From positions 5,633,001 through 5,697,000 of the forward strand of contig NZ_CP073721.1 of NCBI RefSeq assembly GCF_025264685.1: 64,000 bases of DNA, written 5' to 3'. The translations under genes and the position numbers were made by a program. How positions within the stretch are numbered: position 1 is the first letter of the stretch; every line of letters starts with the position of its first letter. The notes beneath the pieces were generated by a model. It saw only the letters and a list, made by a program, of their open reading frames with translations. It was not told the origin of the DNA and did no database searches. This document shows, piece after piece, positions 8,604 to 16,653 of the stretch. Source of the stretch: Dactylosporangium roseum (GTDB taxonomy: Bacteria; Actinomycetota; Actinomycetes; Mycobacteriales; Micromonosporaceae).

Positions 8604-9775
8604 GCCCAATGGTGGACGAGAACTGGATCAACGAGGTTTTTCCTGAGGCCGCGAACCCCGCCGTCCACCTGGACGCCGCCACGATCGACCGGCTCGCCGA
8701 CATCCTGGACCTGGATCGGCTGGACGTCGTGATCGGGCTCCGCGGGACCCTGCGGGTCCACGGCTACGACGTGCCGCCATTCGAAGTCCGCACGAACACG
8801 TGGCGCATCGACCTGCCCGTCGCCGTCGCGCATGCGGTGCTCGGCGGCGTCGCCGGGGCAGCGATCATCGCCGCAGCCGGAGCACCGCCGCTGCCAACAG
8901 CGCTCGTTAGTCTGGCCGTGCCGTTCCTGCTCCGCATCCGGCGCGTCGAGCTCGAGGCTAGGGACGTCACCGTTCACGCCGAGCTGACCGCAGCGGTCCG
9001 TGACGAGCCGCATCACCTCAACAAGCTTTATCAGCAGCTACCGGCCCGCTCCCGGGCAGAGCTCACCATCGGTGAGTTCATTGAAGTCGTGGAGCGTCTG
9101 CTCGACGCCCGGCTCGCCGCCGTCGGGCCAGACGGTGTCCGGCTGCGCGCCCGCGGCCGGCACCGCGGCTTTCGGCTCGCCCTCACCGCGCCGTCGCTCG
9201 TGCCTAACCTCCTGCAGGTCACAGCTCTTCCGCACACGAGCGCCGTGAACGGCTCCATCGATACCGGAGCGGCGATCACGCCCGCCGATCCAGGTGCCGG
9301 GCTGCGCCTCGCGGCCGGCCGTCCCCGCGTCTTCATCTCCTACGCCCAGGAGAGCGACGAGCACAAGCGCGATGTCCTGGCCTTCGCCGAGTGCCTCCAC
9401 GACAGCGGCGTCGGCGTCATCCTCGACCAAGACACTCCCCCAGACCGCGGCGACTGGCAGCTATGGGCCACCAAGCACATCACCGAGAGCGACTACGTGC
9501 TGGTGATCGCCTCGCCGACCTGCCGAGCGGTCGGCGACGGCACCATCGACCCACAGCGCAACAAGGGCCTGCAAGCGGAGATGCGCACCCTGCGTGAGCT
9601 GTACAACTCCGACCACCCGACCTGGCTGCGTCGCATGCTGCCGGTCATCCTGCCGGGCATGACCGTCAAAGACATCCCCCTGTTCCTCCAACCCCATAAT
9701 GCCGACCACTACAAAGTCGTCAGCCTGGACCCGGCCGGTACCCTGGACCTGCTCCGCACCCTGACCACCCCATGA
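8600..9775 (+). CDS. Membrane-associated SEFIR (TIR-like) domain protein
   Basis: This is a 391-residue protein. Residues 1-70 are an unrecognised N-terminus. About 72-112 are hydrophobic ('AHAVLGGVAGAAIIAAAG', 'ALVSLAVPFLL'), likely one or two membrane segments. About 130-200 are soluble. About 243-385 form a SEFIR domain, the TIR relative: 'RPRVFISYAQESDEHKRDVL', 'SGVGVILDQDTPPDRGDW', 'ITESDYVLVIASP' and the late 'LPVILPG' strand. SEFIR/TIR domains in bacteria serve as NADase effectors or signalling adaptors in anti-phage systems. The gene overlaps both neighbours by 4 nt, so the three products are probably made together. The GTG at 8600 was chosen for coupling; ATG 8609 is an alternative. 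Confidence 0.8.
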   Translation: MSPMVDENWINEVFPEAANPAVHLDAATIDRLADILDLDRLDVVIGLRGTLRVHGYDVPPFEVRTNTWRIDLPVAVAHAVLGGVAGAAIIAAAGAPPLPTALVSLAVPFLLRIRRVELEARDVTVHAELTAAVRDEPHHLNKLYQQLPARSRAELTIGEFIEVVERLLDARLAAVGPDGVRLRARGRHRGFRLALTAPSLVPNLLQVTALPHTSAVNGSIDTGAAITPADPGAGLRLAAGRPRVFISYAQESDEHKRDVLAFAECLHDSGVGVILDQDTPPDRGDWQLWATKHITESDYVLVIASPTCRAVGDGTIDPQRNKGLQAEMRTLRELYNSDHPTWLRRMLPVILPGMTVKDIPLFLQPHNADHYKVVSLDPAGTLDLLRTLTTP

Positions 9776-11325
9776 GGTGGACCTTCGCCTGCCGCTCCCA
9801 AATCCTCGCCTCCAGCGACCTCGGCGGCCACGACGGCATCGGCTTCTGGACCCTGCACACCGCGCGCCTCGGCAGCCACGACCGCCAGCACCGCGTGTCA
9901 GTGCACGAGCGCCTCCACCACGACCTCATCATGTCCACCCCTTGGGGCCTACTCACCAGCGTTCTCGGCGCCCTCGCCGGGAACGCAGCGCCCACCATCG
10001 AACACGAGGACATGTTTCTGCGGGCCGCCGCTTGGTCAACCGACGTACACGAGACGTACGCCACCTACTTCAGCATCGGCCCGGACGAAGCCGTTCTTGC
10101 CGAGGACAACCTCGGCGACGCTTACCGCGCCTACTACGACGCGGCCGACCGGTTCTGCCCCGACCCCGGTGCGGCGTGGCCGGCACGCGCAATATTCACC
10201 CACGCCGCACTGACCGCCGCCATGGCGCCGGCCGCACTGTCCGATCTGCTGGCCCGCCCGCTAGCTACCTGGTGCGCTGAAGACCTGTACCGCCTCGAAC
10301 CACACCACCCCGATACGCGCTGGCGGCATATCGCGCAGCACCGGGACAGAGCCTGGGCCGAATTCCGCCACCGCGGCTTGGACGACGTGCAGCCCATCGA
10401 CCACGAGCGGCTGATCTACACCTACGAGGAGATGGCCGATGCCCTCCACGCCGCCGGCGTCGTCACCATGGACCGCACTACATACCGGCGGCTGACCGAG
10501 CAGTTGCTCCCGCAGCTCGACGAATACCTCGGCACTGGGCCGCACTATGAGATCGTTGACCGGCCGGTTGAACCGAGCCGCTCGGAGCTCGAGGAACATC
10601 AGCGCGAGCGACTCCAGTTCCGCGACCATCCGCTGCGCGCTGTCCCCGCCGGGGACGCTCTTGTGCAGCACTGGCGCGCTTTCGCCGCGAACCACTCCGG
10701 CCTTGGCCTGCACACCGTCCTGTACTGGCTGCGCGCCGACCTGCTCGACCGCCAGGTCGCCGGTCCGCCGCACGCCTCCTCCCACGTGCTGGCCATCATG
10801 CCGAGCGGCGGACTCGATTCGGCGCCTGGCGACCTTCTGCTGTGGACGATGAACGGCGACCTCGGCCCCGACCCGGTCGCCGAGATCTTCGCCGCGCACA
10901 ACCAGCGCCTCATCGTCGTGACCACGCTCGCCACCATCGCCGACGCACCCGACCACGCGACGTCGGCTCACGCCCCGCAGTTGTACACGCTCATCGACAT
11001 TCCGGTCCTGCCTGTCCTGGAGTCTTGGCTTGCAGCCGGGGCGCACGTGCGCTGGCACTCAGCTTGGATCGAGGGGCCGCACCCCCTGTACGCCTTCGCG
11101 TTCGATGTCTCCCTGAACCCCGGCCTTGTGCTGCTCCACCTGACCTCGAGCGCGGGCCGCACTCTGCTCCTACAGTGGCTCGCCACCAACCAACCGGCCA
11201 CGTTCGTTCGCGACCGCGACTGGGGTACGGAAGAAAGCGCACCGATCAGCAGCCTCGTACAGCACCTTACGGCGGCCTGGTGGTTCCTCGACCAGCGCGC
11301 CGGCCACCGCAGATCTCCACCCTGA
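9772..11325 (+). CDS. Unknown 517-residue protein, partner of the SEFIR protein
   Basis: The ATG overlaps the SEFIR stop (ATGA). No family is recognised. The N-terminal 75 residues are related to the product of 8181-8603. About residues 60-160 are rich in aromatic and acidic residues ('VHETYATYFSIGPDEAVLAE'). The C-terminal third alternates hydrophobic strands with charged turns ('HVLAIMPSGGLDSAPGDLLL', 'LYTLIDIPVLPVLESWLAAG'). I see no signal peptide, no clear membrane span and no P-loop. Context suggests it is the sensor or regulator of the SEFIR protein, but nothing in the sequence proves that. Confidence 0.65.
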   Translation: MRWTFACRSQILASSDLGGHDGIGFWTLHTARLGSHDRQHRVSVHERLHHDLIMSTPWGLLTSVLGALAGNAAPTIEHEDMFLRAAAWSTDVHETYATYFSIGPDEAVLAEDNLGDAYRAYYDAADRFCPDPGAAWPARAIFTHAALTAAMAPAALSDLLARPLATWCAEDLYRLEPHHPDTRWRHIAQHRDRAWAEFRHRGLDDVQPIDHERLIYTYEEMADALHAAGVVTMDRTTYRRLTEQLLPQLDEYLGTGPHYEIVDRPVEPSRSELEEHQRERLQFRDHPLRAVPAGDALVQHWRAFAANHSGLGLHTVLYWLRADLLDRQVAGPPHASSHVLAIMPSGGLDSAPGDLLLWTMNGDLGPDPVAEIFAAHNQRLIVVTTLATIADAPDHATSAHAPQLYTLIDIPVLPVLESWLAAGAHVRWHSAWIEGPHPLYAFAFDVSLNPGLVLLHLTSSAGRTLLLQWLATNQPATFVRDRDWGTEESAPISSLVQHLTAAWWFLDQRAGHRRSPP

Positions 11326-11400
11326 CGCCGTCCGCAGCGAGTCGCGGCGCTGAGCAAGCGCGACCTGCTTGCTAAGAATAGTGACAACCGCCCACCGGCA

Positions 11401-11429
11401 CCCGCACATGCCCCCGCGGCATGTGCGGG
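11401..11429 (+). terminator. Perfect 12-bp hairpin after the SEFIR operon
   Basis: CCCGCACATGCC and GGCATGTGCGGG form a perfect 12-bp stem with a 5-nt loop, 75 bases after the operon's last stop. There is no T-run, as is usual for actinobacterial terminators. Confidence 0.6.
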
Positions 11430-11443
11430 CGGTGATCGAGCTG

Positions 11444-11477
11444 CGCCGGTACCGGACGGATTCATCCGGTACCGGCG
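11444..11477. repeat. Second perfect hairpin, 13-bp inverted repeat
   Basis: CGCCGGTACCGGA and TCCGGTACCGGCG pair perfectly over 13 bp with an 8-nt loop. Each arm itself contains the palindrome CCGGTACCGG. It sits 14 bases from the previous hairpin. It may be a back-up or bidirectional terminator, or a protein site or element end. Confidence 0.6.
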
Positions 11478-11722
11478 GGAACTGACCGGTTTCGAGGAGG
11501 ACGGCCAGACGGGGCGATATACCTCCTCCTCAAGGACCGTTGGGACGTCGACCGGCCGTGCTGGACACCCCGGCCAACCGCCGACGAGCGATCTCACAAC
11601 GCGATCGCTGCGGCGTGGGCTACGAGACCCTCGACCGCCGGTCGTGCGCCCTCGCGACTAGCCAAGATCGACGCACTCATCTGTCGGGAAGAGCGAGTCT
11701 TGACTGGTGGCAGCTAGCGGCT
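11478..11722. other. Gap without a recognisable gene
   Basis: Open frames here have no ribosome site or known motif. It lies between the hairpins and the 3' end of the leftward VOC gene, so it is probably untranslated or degraded sequence. Confidence 0.4.
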
Positions 11723-12274
11723 TTACCCGGCCGCCGAAGGCTGGGCAAATCGCAGCACGTTGCCGTAAGGGTCGATGACCTCGAGTGTCGGCCCGCCAGG
11801 CGCGGCAGCGTCAATGCCCGGGCGCACTGGTGCGTTCGGTTTGGCAAGCAACTCCTCGTGCAGGCCGAACACGTCAGCAACAGGGAACCACACCACACCG
11901 TGCGGGCTGCCGTCGCCGTGGTGCTCGGACAGATGCAGTACGGCCTGCGACCGGGACACTTGCACGTACAGGGGTAGGCCGGGCTCGAACCGGTGCTCCC
12001 AGTCAAGCTTGAAACCGAGGTAGTCGACGTAGAACAGCAGCGCAACCTCAACGGACATCACCCGGAATACCGGCACGCCTGGTCGGATCTTCGGCGAGGC
12101 TGAACGTCCAGGGCGGCCCACCGCTGCGGCCAGGACGTTCCAGTCCTTGGCGCCGAACTGGTGGGCGATGAGTTCCAGCGTGAGGCTGTGCGGGACGCTG
12201 AACCCGGCTGCGGCGAGGTCATCTTGCAGGAGCTTGGCGAGCTTCTTGGCGTGCTCTGTGTTGGGGGACGTCAT
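11723..12274 (-). CDS. Glyoxalase-superfamily (VOC) protein, bleomycin-resistance-like
   Basis: This 183-residue protein has an N-terminal helical segment (1-55, 'HAKKLAKLLQDDLAAAGF', 'LELIAHQFGAKDWNVLAAA') found in actinobacterial glyoxalase-superfamily proteins. A VOC domain follows at about 65-180: 'VPVFRVMSVEVALLFYVDYL', 'FKLDWEHRF', 'VQVSRSQAVLHLSEHHGD' and 'LEVIDPYGNVLRFAQPS'. The closest function is bleomycin-type binding or a small-molecule lyase; no substrate can be read from the sequence. It stands alone on the minus strand. Confidence 0.85.
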   Translation of the reverse strand: MTSPNTEHAKKLAKLLQDDLAAAGFSVPHSLTLELIAHQFGAKDWNVLAAAVGRPGRSASPKIRPGVPVFRVMSVEVALLFYVDYLGFKLDWEHRFEPGLPLYVQVSRSQAVLHLSEHHGDGSPHGVVWFPVADVFGLHEELLAKPNAPVRPGIDAAAPGGPTLEVIDPYGNVLRFAQPSAAG

Positions 12275-12499
12275 TGCGTCGGCCTTCCGCGCGGTGCGTC
12301 CTGCCGATGCTCGCGTTGTCGGCCAGCGCCGCGGTTAGAGAGCCGATGCTCGGCAACCCATCCGGTGCATTCACCAAACCCAGAGGGCGCGAGCGGCTGG
12401 CTGCACCTAGCCGGTCATGATGATAGCCAACCTTGCTTCGATGCGCCACCGTTCATGAGGTCGGCCAACGGCCGACCGTCGCGTGGCAAGCTGTGCGCC

Positions 12500-13309
12500 A
12501 TGAGGACGGCAACGATGGGGGCGGTGGCGCGGGGTCTGGGCGCCGGCGTCGCAAGCGTCGCCGCGGCCCTCGGCGTCGGGTGGGCGATCCTCGCGTCGGC
12601 GCCACCCGACCCGCCGTGCGACAGCGATCTCGCGTGCCTGCCGCACCTGGGGCCGGTGATCGACGCCGTGCTGGCGTTCCCGGTCGTCGTCGCGGTCGTC
12701 GGGCCGCTCGCCGGCCGCCTGCTGCGCGTGCCGCGGCCTTGGTGGCTCGCGGCACCGGCGGCGTGGGCGGTGGTGCTGGCGTGCGTCGGGCTCGGGCCGG
12801 CCGACGGGCAGGCGCACTGGCCGTTCTCCAGCGCCCTTAGCTGCCTCGCGATCCTACTGCTGCCCTACGGGCTGATCGCGTGGTGGACGTCCCGGCCGGC
12901 GCCAGGCGAGACGCGGGCCGCCGCGCCCCTCTACAAGATCCTGCTGCCGGATGAGTGGGCGCAGTTCGACGCCTCGGGCCGCTTCGACGGCTCGCCGTTC
13001 GACCGCGCGAGCGGGCACGTCCAACTCTGCACCCGCGACCAGGTCGTCATGGTCGCCGGGCATCGGTTCGCCGGCGCCGGGCCGCTGATGCTCGTCGCCG
13101 TGCGCGCGGACGCGTTCGGCGAGCGGCTGCGGTGGGAGATGATGCCCGACGGCCGGACCTACCCGCACCTGGACGGGCCGCTCACCACGGACGCCGTCGT
13201 GGGCCTCTACCGGGTCGAGGGCACGGAGGCCATCGACGCCATGCTGCCGCGGCACGGCGCAAAGGCCGCGGCCGGTCGGGCCTGGGCCGCACGGAGCACC
13301 GGTCAGTAG
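12500..13309 (+). CDS. Membrane protein with C-terminal DUF952 domain
   Basis: This 269-residue protein starts with about four hydrophobic helices ('LGAGVASVAAALGVGWAILA', 'VIDAVLAFPVVVAVVGPLAG', 'WWLAAPAAWAVVLACVGLG', 'ALSCLAILLLPYGLIAW'). It ends with a DUF952 domain from about 142: 'LYKILLPDEWAQFDASGRF', 'GSPFDRASGHVQLCTRDQV', 'DGRTYPHLDGPL'. DUF952 is normally a free-standing protein of about 110 residues related to ADP-ribosyltransferase folds, so the membrane fusion is uncommon. I chose ATG 12500 because the hydrophobic domain begins there; the frame is open further upstream without features. Confidence 0.7.
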   Translation: MRTATMGAVARGLGAGVASVAAALGVGWAILASAPPDPPCDSDLACLPHLGPVIDAVLAFPVVVAVVGPLAGRLLRVPRPWWLAAPAAWAVVLACVGLGPADGQAHWPFSSALSCLAILLLPYGLIAWWTSRPAPGETRAAAPLYKILLPDEWAQFDASGRFDGSPFDRASGHVQLCTRDQVVMVAGHRFAGAGPLMLVAVRADAFGERLRWEMMPDGRTYPHLDGPLTTDAVVGLYRVEGTEAIDAMLPRHGAKAAAGRAWAARSTGQ

Positions 13310-13650
13310 ATCGTCACACCGAAGCGCGTGGCGGCGGCACACGCCGGCTGAAGAAAGGTCGTGCCGTCGTTGGCGTGGTTGCCATTGTCGCCCGACGTGA
13401 GACCGAGCGCGTGGGTGCCCGTCGTGAAACGAGCCGCTCGACGCGACCAGCTCGGACACGGTCGCTGGCGTAGGCTCTTCCGGGTTGACTACGGTGAGCA
13501 CGGGCGTACCCTTGCGGCCCGCGTTGGTGCGCTGGCTCTACCCGATTCGAGCATTGCTCCGTCCACAATGGATGGCGGGCCACTTCGTGGCCTTCGGTGC
13601 TGGGACCTCAGACCAACAACGTCGTCGGACAAAGCGCACCGTTCGACTCC
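13310..13650. other. Gap without a recognisable gene
   Basis: Several overlapping open frames exist on both strands, but none has a ribosome site or a familiar motif. The stretch leads into transposase debris and is probably degraded sequence. Confidence 0.4.
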
Positions 13651-13755
13651 AGCAGGGTAGTACACACCTTTCCAGTAGTCGCTGGTCGACTCCATCACCA
13701 CCAGCGTCACCTGGTTGCAGCACAGCCAGTCGGCCAGTTCCAACAACCGCGTCGG
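13651..13755 (-). pseudogene. IS110-family transposase fragment
   Basis: About 33 codons, 'LLELADWLCCNQVTLVVMES' followed by 'TSDYWKGVYY', match the RuvC-like DEDD region of IS110 transposases (V-x-M-E-S-T-x-x-Y-W-K). Nothing else of the element remains nearby. Confidence 0.65.
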
Positions 13756-13788
13756 CGAGCGACCACACCCCATTTCCCGCACGCGCGG

Positions 13789-13975
13789 CGCTCCGAAGGA
13801 GCCTACCTCGACGCCCTGGGGGACGTCCGTGCCGCCGCTGCGGCGCTGCACGTTCACCCGAACACGCTGCGGCACCGGATACGCCGGGCCAGGGCGGTGA
13901 GCGGAATTGACCTCACCGACCGGGCCGAACGTGTGGTGTGTCATCTCCAACCGCTGCTCGCCGTGCGAGCGCGTG
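13789..13975 (+). pseudogene. PucR-type regulator, C-terminal HTH fragment
   Basis: The reading 'YLDALGDVRAAAAALHVHPN' followed by 'TLRHRIRRARAVSGIDLTD' is the C-terminal HTH_30 of PucR/CdaR-like regulators (N-T-L-R-x-R-I-x-R). The rest of the gene is absent, and the reading passes straight out of the preceding IS110 scrap. PucR proteins often control purine or amino-acid catabolism, which fits the degraded catabolic cluster alongside. Confidence 0.65.
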
Positions 13976-14007
13976 AGAGCACGCCTGCCTCGCCGCGCGT
14001 CGCACGG

Positions 14008-14712
14008 TCAGGTTTCGTGATAGCCGGCCCAGGTGCCGCGGACGTGGCCGATGTGCCGTCGCATCAGGTCCGCCGCCGCCGCCGCGTCGCCGGCCACCAC
14101 CAGGTCGACGATCTGCTTGTGCTCGGCGGCCGAGCGCCCCAGCTCGCCGCGCGCAGCGAGGTCCTGCAGGCCGTACAGGCGACTGCGGGCCCGGAGATTG
14201 GCGACGACCTCGACGAGGTGCCGGTTGCCTGCCAGGGCCAGCAGCGAGAGGTGGAAGCGCCGGTCGACCTCGACGTAACGGATGAGGTCCCCGATCTCGG
14301 CGAGCCGTTCCACCTCCTTCGCCAGGGGACGCAACTCCTCGACGGCCGCCCGGGTGGGCTCGTTGATGCCCCGGGCCACCTCTGCCACCGTTGGCACTTC
14401 GATCAGTGCACGCAGCGAGGTGATCTCGTCCAGGTCCCGGTCGGTCAGCTCCTTGACCCGGAAACCCTTGTTGCGGACGATCGTCACCAGTCCCTCGTTG
14501 GCGAGGTCGAGCATCGCCTCACGGACCGGGGTGGCGGAGACACCGAACTTCTCTGCCAGGCCGGGCGCGGAGTACAGGACACCGGGCCGCATCTCGCCCG
14601 TGATGAGCGCTCCCCGCAGGGCGAGGGCGATTTCCTGCCGCAGGTTGGGCCGGCCGGCGAACTGCGGCAAAGCGAGCGTGTCTGGGGCCATGGGCCCGGT
14701 GGTGTCCGTCAC
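14008..14712 (-). CDS. GntR-family transcriptional regulator (FCD/VanR-type)
   Basis: This 234-residue protein has a winged HTH at about 25-85 ('LRQEIALALRGALITGEM', 'LAEKFGVSATPVREAMLDL', 'GLVTIVRNKGFRV') and an all-helical FCD effector domain to the end, with metal-ligand candidates ('DRRFHLSLLALAGN', 'EHKQIVDLVVAGD', 'MRRHIGHVRGTW'). I chose GTG 14712 because AAGGAG lies 9 bases before it. It is the last gene of the liv cluster and follows the broken racemase, so it probably senses the compound this cluster imported and degraded. Confidence 0.85.
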   Translation of the reverse strand: MTDTTGPMAPDTLALPQFAGRPNLRQEIALALRGALITGEMRPGVLYSAPGLAEKFGVSATPVREAMLDLANEGLVTIVRNKGFRVKELTDRDLDEITSLRALIEVPTVAEVARGINEPTRAAVEELRPLAKEVERLAEIGDLIRYVEVDRRFHLSLLALAGNRHLVEVVANLRARSRLYGLQDLAARGELGRSAAEHKQIVDLVVAGDAAAAADLMRRHIGHVRGTWAGYHET

Positions 14713-14734
14713 GGTGTGCTGCTCCTTGTCCACG

Positions 14735-15109
14735 TCATCGCCGCGTGAATCCCAGGCCCAGGGGATCGTCGGGCTCGAGCACGAACTGGTGTTCACCGGT
14801 GCGGTGAGCCATCCCGCGCATCTCGGAAACGTAGGCCGGACGGCCTTCCGTCTCCACTTCCTCCACGACGCGGCCCAGGAATCGGGTTCCGACGATCGAG
14901 TCGTGGGTAAGCACCTCGTCGCGCCGAGCTTACCCGACCATGCCAGTAGCGCGATCCGCGCGGACGTGCCCGAGCCGCACGGTGACCTGTCGACCTCACC
15001 GTCGGCGAAGACGGTGATATTGCGCTGGTGCGGATCTCCGGGACGCCGTCGGTGACGATCCGGAATGGCTCCCGGCCGTGTGGTAGTCCGTCGTGCGAAT
15101 GTCCCGCAT
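14735..15109 (-). pseudogene. Proline racemase/hydroxyproline 2-epimerase family gene with large internal deletion
   Basis: From ATG 15109 the reading is 'MRDIRTTDYHTAG', the invariant start of this family; one base shift later it is 'EPFRIVTDGVPEI'. It then jumps to 'NITVFADGEVDRSPCGSGTS', the catalytic Cys motif near the C-terminus. After a further frame change it reads 'VLTHDSIVGTRFLGRVVEE', 'MAHRTGEHQFVLEPDDPLG' and a TGA at 14735. Roughly 200 central residues, with the other catalytic Cys, are missing. The start lies 4 bases after the livF stop, so it was once the next gene of the ABC operon. Family members epimerise 4-hydroxyproline or dehydrate trans-3-hydroxyproline. Confidence 0.85.
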
Positions 15110-15113
15110 CGTC

Positions 15114-15842
15114 TCAGGCCCCCAGGTACGCCTCGACCACGCGCGAGTCGCGGGCGAGCTCGTCGGCCGCTCCCTCCAGCGTGATCACGCCATTCTCCAC
15201 CACGTACGCACGGTGGGCGATCTTCAGCGCGGCGCGCGCGTTCTGCTCGACGAGCAGCACGGACGTACCGGTGGTATTGATCTGTCGGATCAGGTCCAGG
15301 ATCTTCGCGACGACGAGCGGCGCGAGCCCCATGGACGGCTCGTCGAGCATCAGCAGCTTGGGACCGGCTACCAATGCTCGGCCGACGGCGAGCATCTGCT
15401 GCTCGCCGCCGGAGAGGGTGCCGCCCTGCTGGGTGCGACGCTCGGCCAGGCGCGGCAGCAGCGCGTAGACCTCGTCGATCCGGCTGTTGACCACGGCCTT
15501 GTCTTTCACCAGATAGCCGCCGAGCTGCAGGTTCTCGTGGATGGTCAGCCGGGAGAAGATCCGCCGCCCCTCCGGCACGTGGACCACTCCCCGCGCCACG
15601 ATGTCCCACGGCTTGGCCTTGGTGATGTCCGCGCCGAACGCACGCACGGTGCCGCTCGTGGGCCGGACCACGCCGGAGACCGTCGACAGCGTGGAGGTCT
15701 TGCCGGCGCCGTTGTTGCCGAGCAGGGTGACGATCTCGCCCGCACCGACGGTGAGGGTCAGTCCTTGGAGGGCGTGGACGCGGCCGTGGTGGACGTCGAG
15801 GCCATCGATTTCGAGTGCCGCGCTACCGGCGACCTCACTCAT
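15114..15842 (-). CDS. livF: Branched-chain-type ABC transporter ATPase, LivF
   Basis: This 242-residue ATPase of the HAAT class has Walker A 'GNNGAGKTST', 'VPEGRRIFSRLTIHENL' typical of LivF, signature 'LSGGEQQML', Walker B 'KLLMLDEPSMGLAP' and the H-like 'VLLVEQNARAAL'. Its ATG overlaps the livG stop by 8 nt. It powers uptake with LivG. The broken hydroxyproline-type epimerase next in the operon suggests the substrate may be a proline derivative rather than Leu/Ile/Val. Confidence 0.92.
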   Translation of the reverse strand: MSEVAGSAALEIDGLDVHHGRVHALQGLTLTVGAGEIVTLLGNNGAGKTSTLSTVSGVVRPTSGTVRAFGADITKAKPWDIVARGVVHVPEGRRIFSRLTIHENLQLGGYLVKDKAVVNSRIDEVYALLPRLAERRTQQGGTLSGGEQQMLAVGRALVAGPKLLMLDEPSMGLAPLVVAKILDLIRQINTTGTSVLLVEQNARAALKIAHRAYVVENGVITLEGAADELARDSRVVEAYLGA

Positions 15843-16653
15843 GGCTCATCTCCTTGGTCGTGGCGTCGTCCGCATCGTCTTCCTTGCCGAGGTACGCCTC
15901 CAGCACGGCCGGATCGCGGCGTACCTCCTCAGGGGTGCCGTCGGCGATCTCGCGGCCGAAGTTGAGTACGACGATCCGGCGTGATACCTGCATGACGAGC
16001 CCCATGTCGTGCTCGATGAGCACGAGGGCGACGTCGAGCTCGCCGATGCGGTGCAGCAGGTCCAGCAGTTCCACCTTCTCGCCGTGGTTGAGACCCGCTG
16101 CCGGCTCGTCCAGGAGCAGCAGCTTGGGCCCGCGCGCGAGAGCGCGTGCGATCTCGACACGCCGCTGCTCGCCGTAGGGAAGGTTTCTCGCCGCAGCGTC
16201 CCGGTCTCCGCGCAGACCGACGAAGTCGAGCCAGCGGTTCGCCTCGTCGGTCGCCTCCCGCTCCGAGCGCCGGAACCGTGGGGTGTGCAGCAGGGCGTCG
16301 AGTGCGTTCTGGCGCAGCCGGACGTGCATCCCCGCGCGGACGTTGTCCAGGACGGTGAGCTCGCCGAACAGGCGCAGGTTCTGGAAGGTACGGGAGACGC
16401 CGCGGGAGGCGATTGCGGACGGCCGCAGGCCGGTGATGTCATCACCCTGCAGCTTCACCGAACCGCCGGTGGGCTTGTAGAAGCCGGTGATGCAGTTGAA
16501 CGCACTGGTCTTGCCGGCGCCGTTCGGTCCGATGACCGAAAGGATGTCGCCCTCGTTGACCGCGAAGGTCAGGCCGTCCACGGCCTTGACGCCACCGAAC
16601 TCCAGGTGCAGGTCCTGGACCTGGAGCAGCGGCGCCGATACTGGCGCGCTCAC
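15835..16653 (-). CDS. livG: Branched-chain-type ABC transporter ATPase, LivG
   Basis: This 272-residue ATPase has Walker A 'GPNGAGKTS', the LivG hallmark 'RTFQNLRLFGELTVLDNV', signature region 'LPYGEQRRVEIARALA' (LPYGEQ replaces LSGGQ, normal for LivG), Walker B 'KLLLLDEPAAGLN', and 'LIEHDMGLVMQVSRRIVVL'. I took GTG 16653 as start because AAGGAGGTG precedes it. It overlaps livM by 4 nt. Confidence 0.92.
   Translation of the reverse strand: MSAPVSAPLLQVQDLHLEFGGVKAVDGLTFAVNEGDILSVIGPNGAGKTSAFNCITGFYKPTGGSVKLQGDDITGLRPSAIASRGVSRTFQNLRLFGELTVLDNVRAGMHVRLRQNALDALLHTPRFRRSEREATDEANRWLDFVGLRGDRDAAARNLPYGEQRRVEIARALARGPKLLLLDEPAAGLNHGEKVELLDLLHRIGELDVALVLIEHDMGLVMQVSRRIVVLNFGREIADGTPEEVRRDPAVLEAYLGKEDDADDATTKEMSHE

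Noticed and set aside
11970..12000. A tRNA-like 'GGCTCGAACC' segment.
   Set aside because: It lies within the VOC coding sequence and no cloverleaf forms around it. No tRNA was found in the window.
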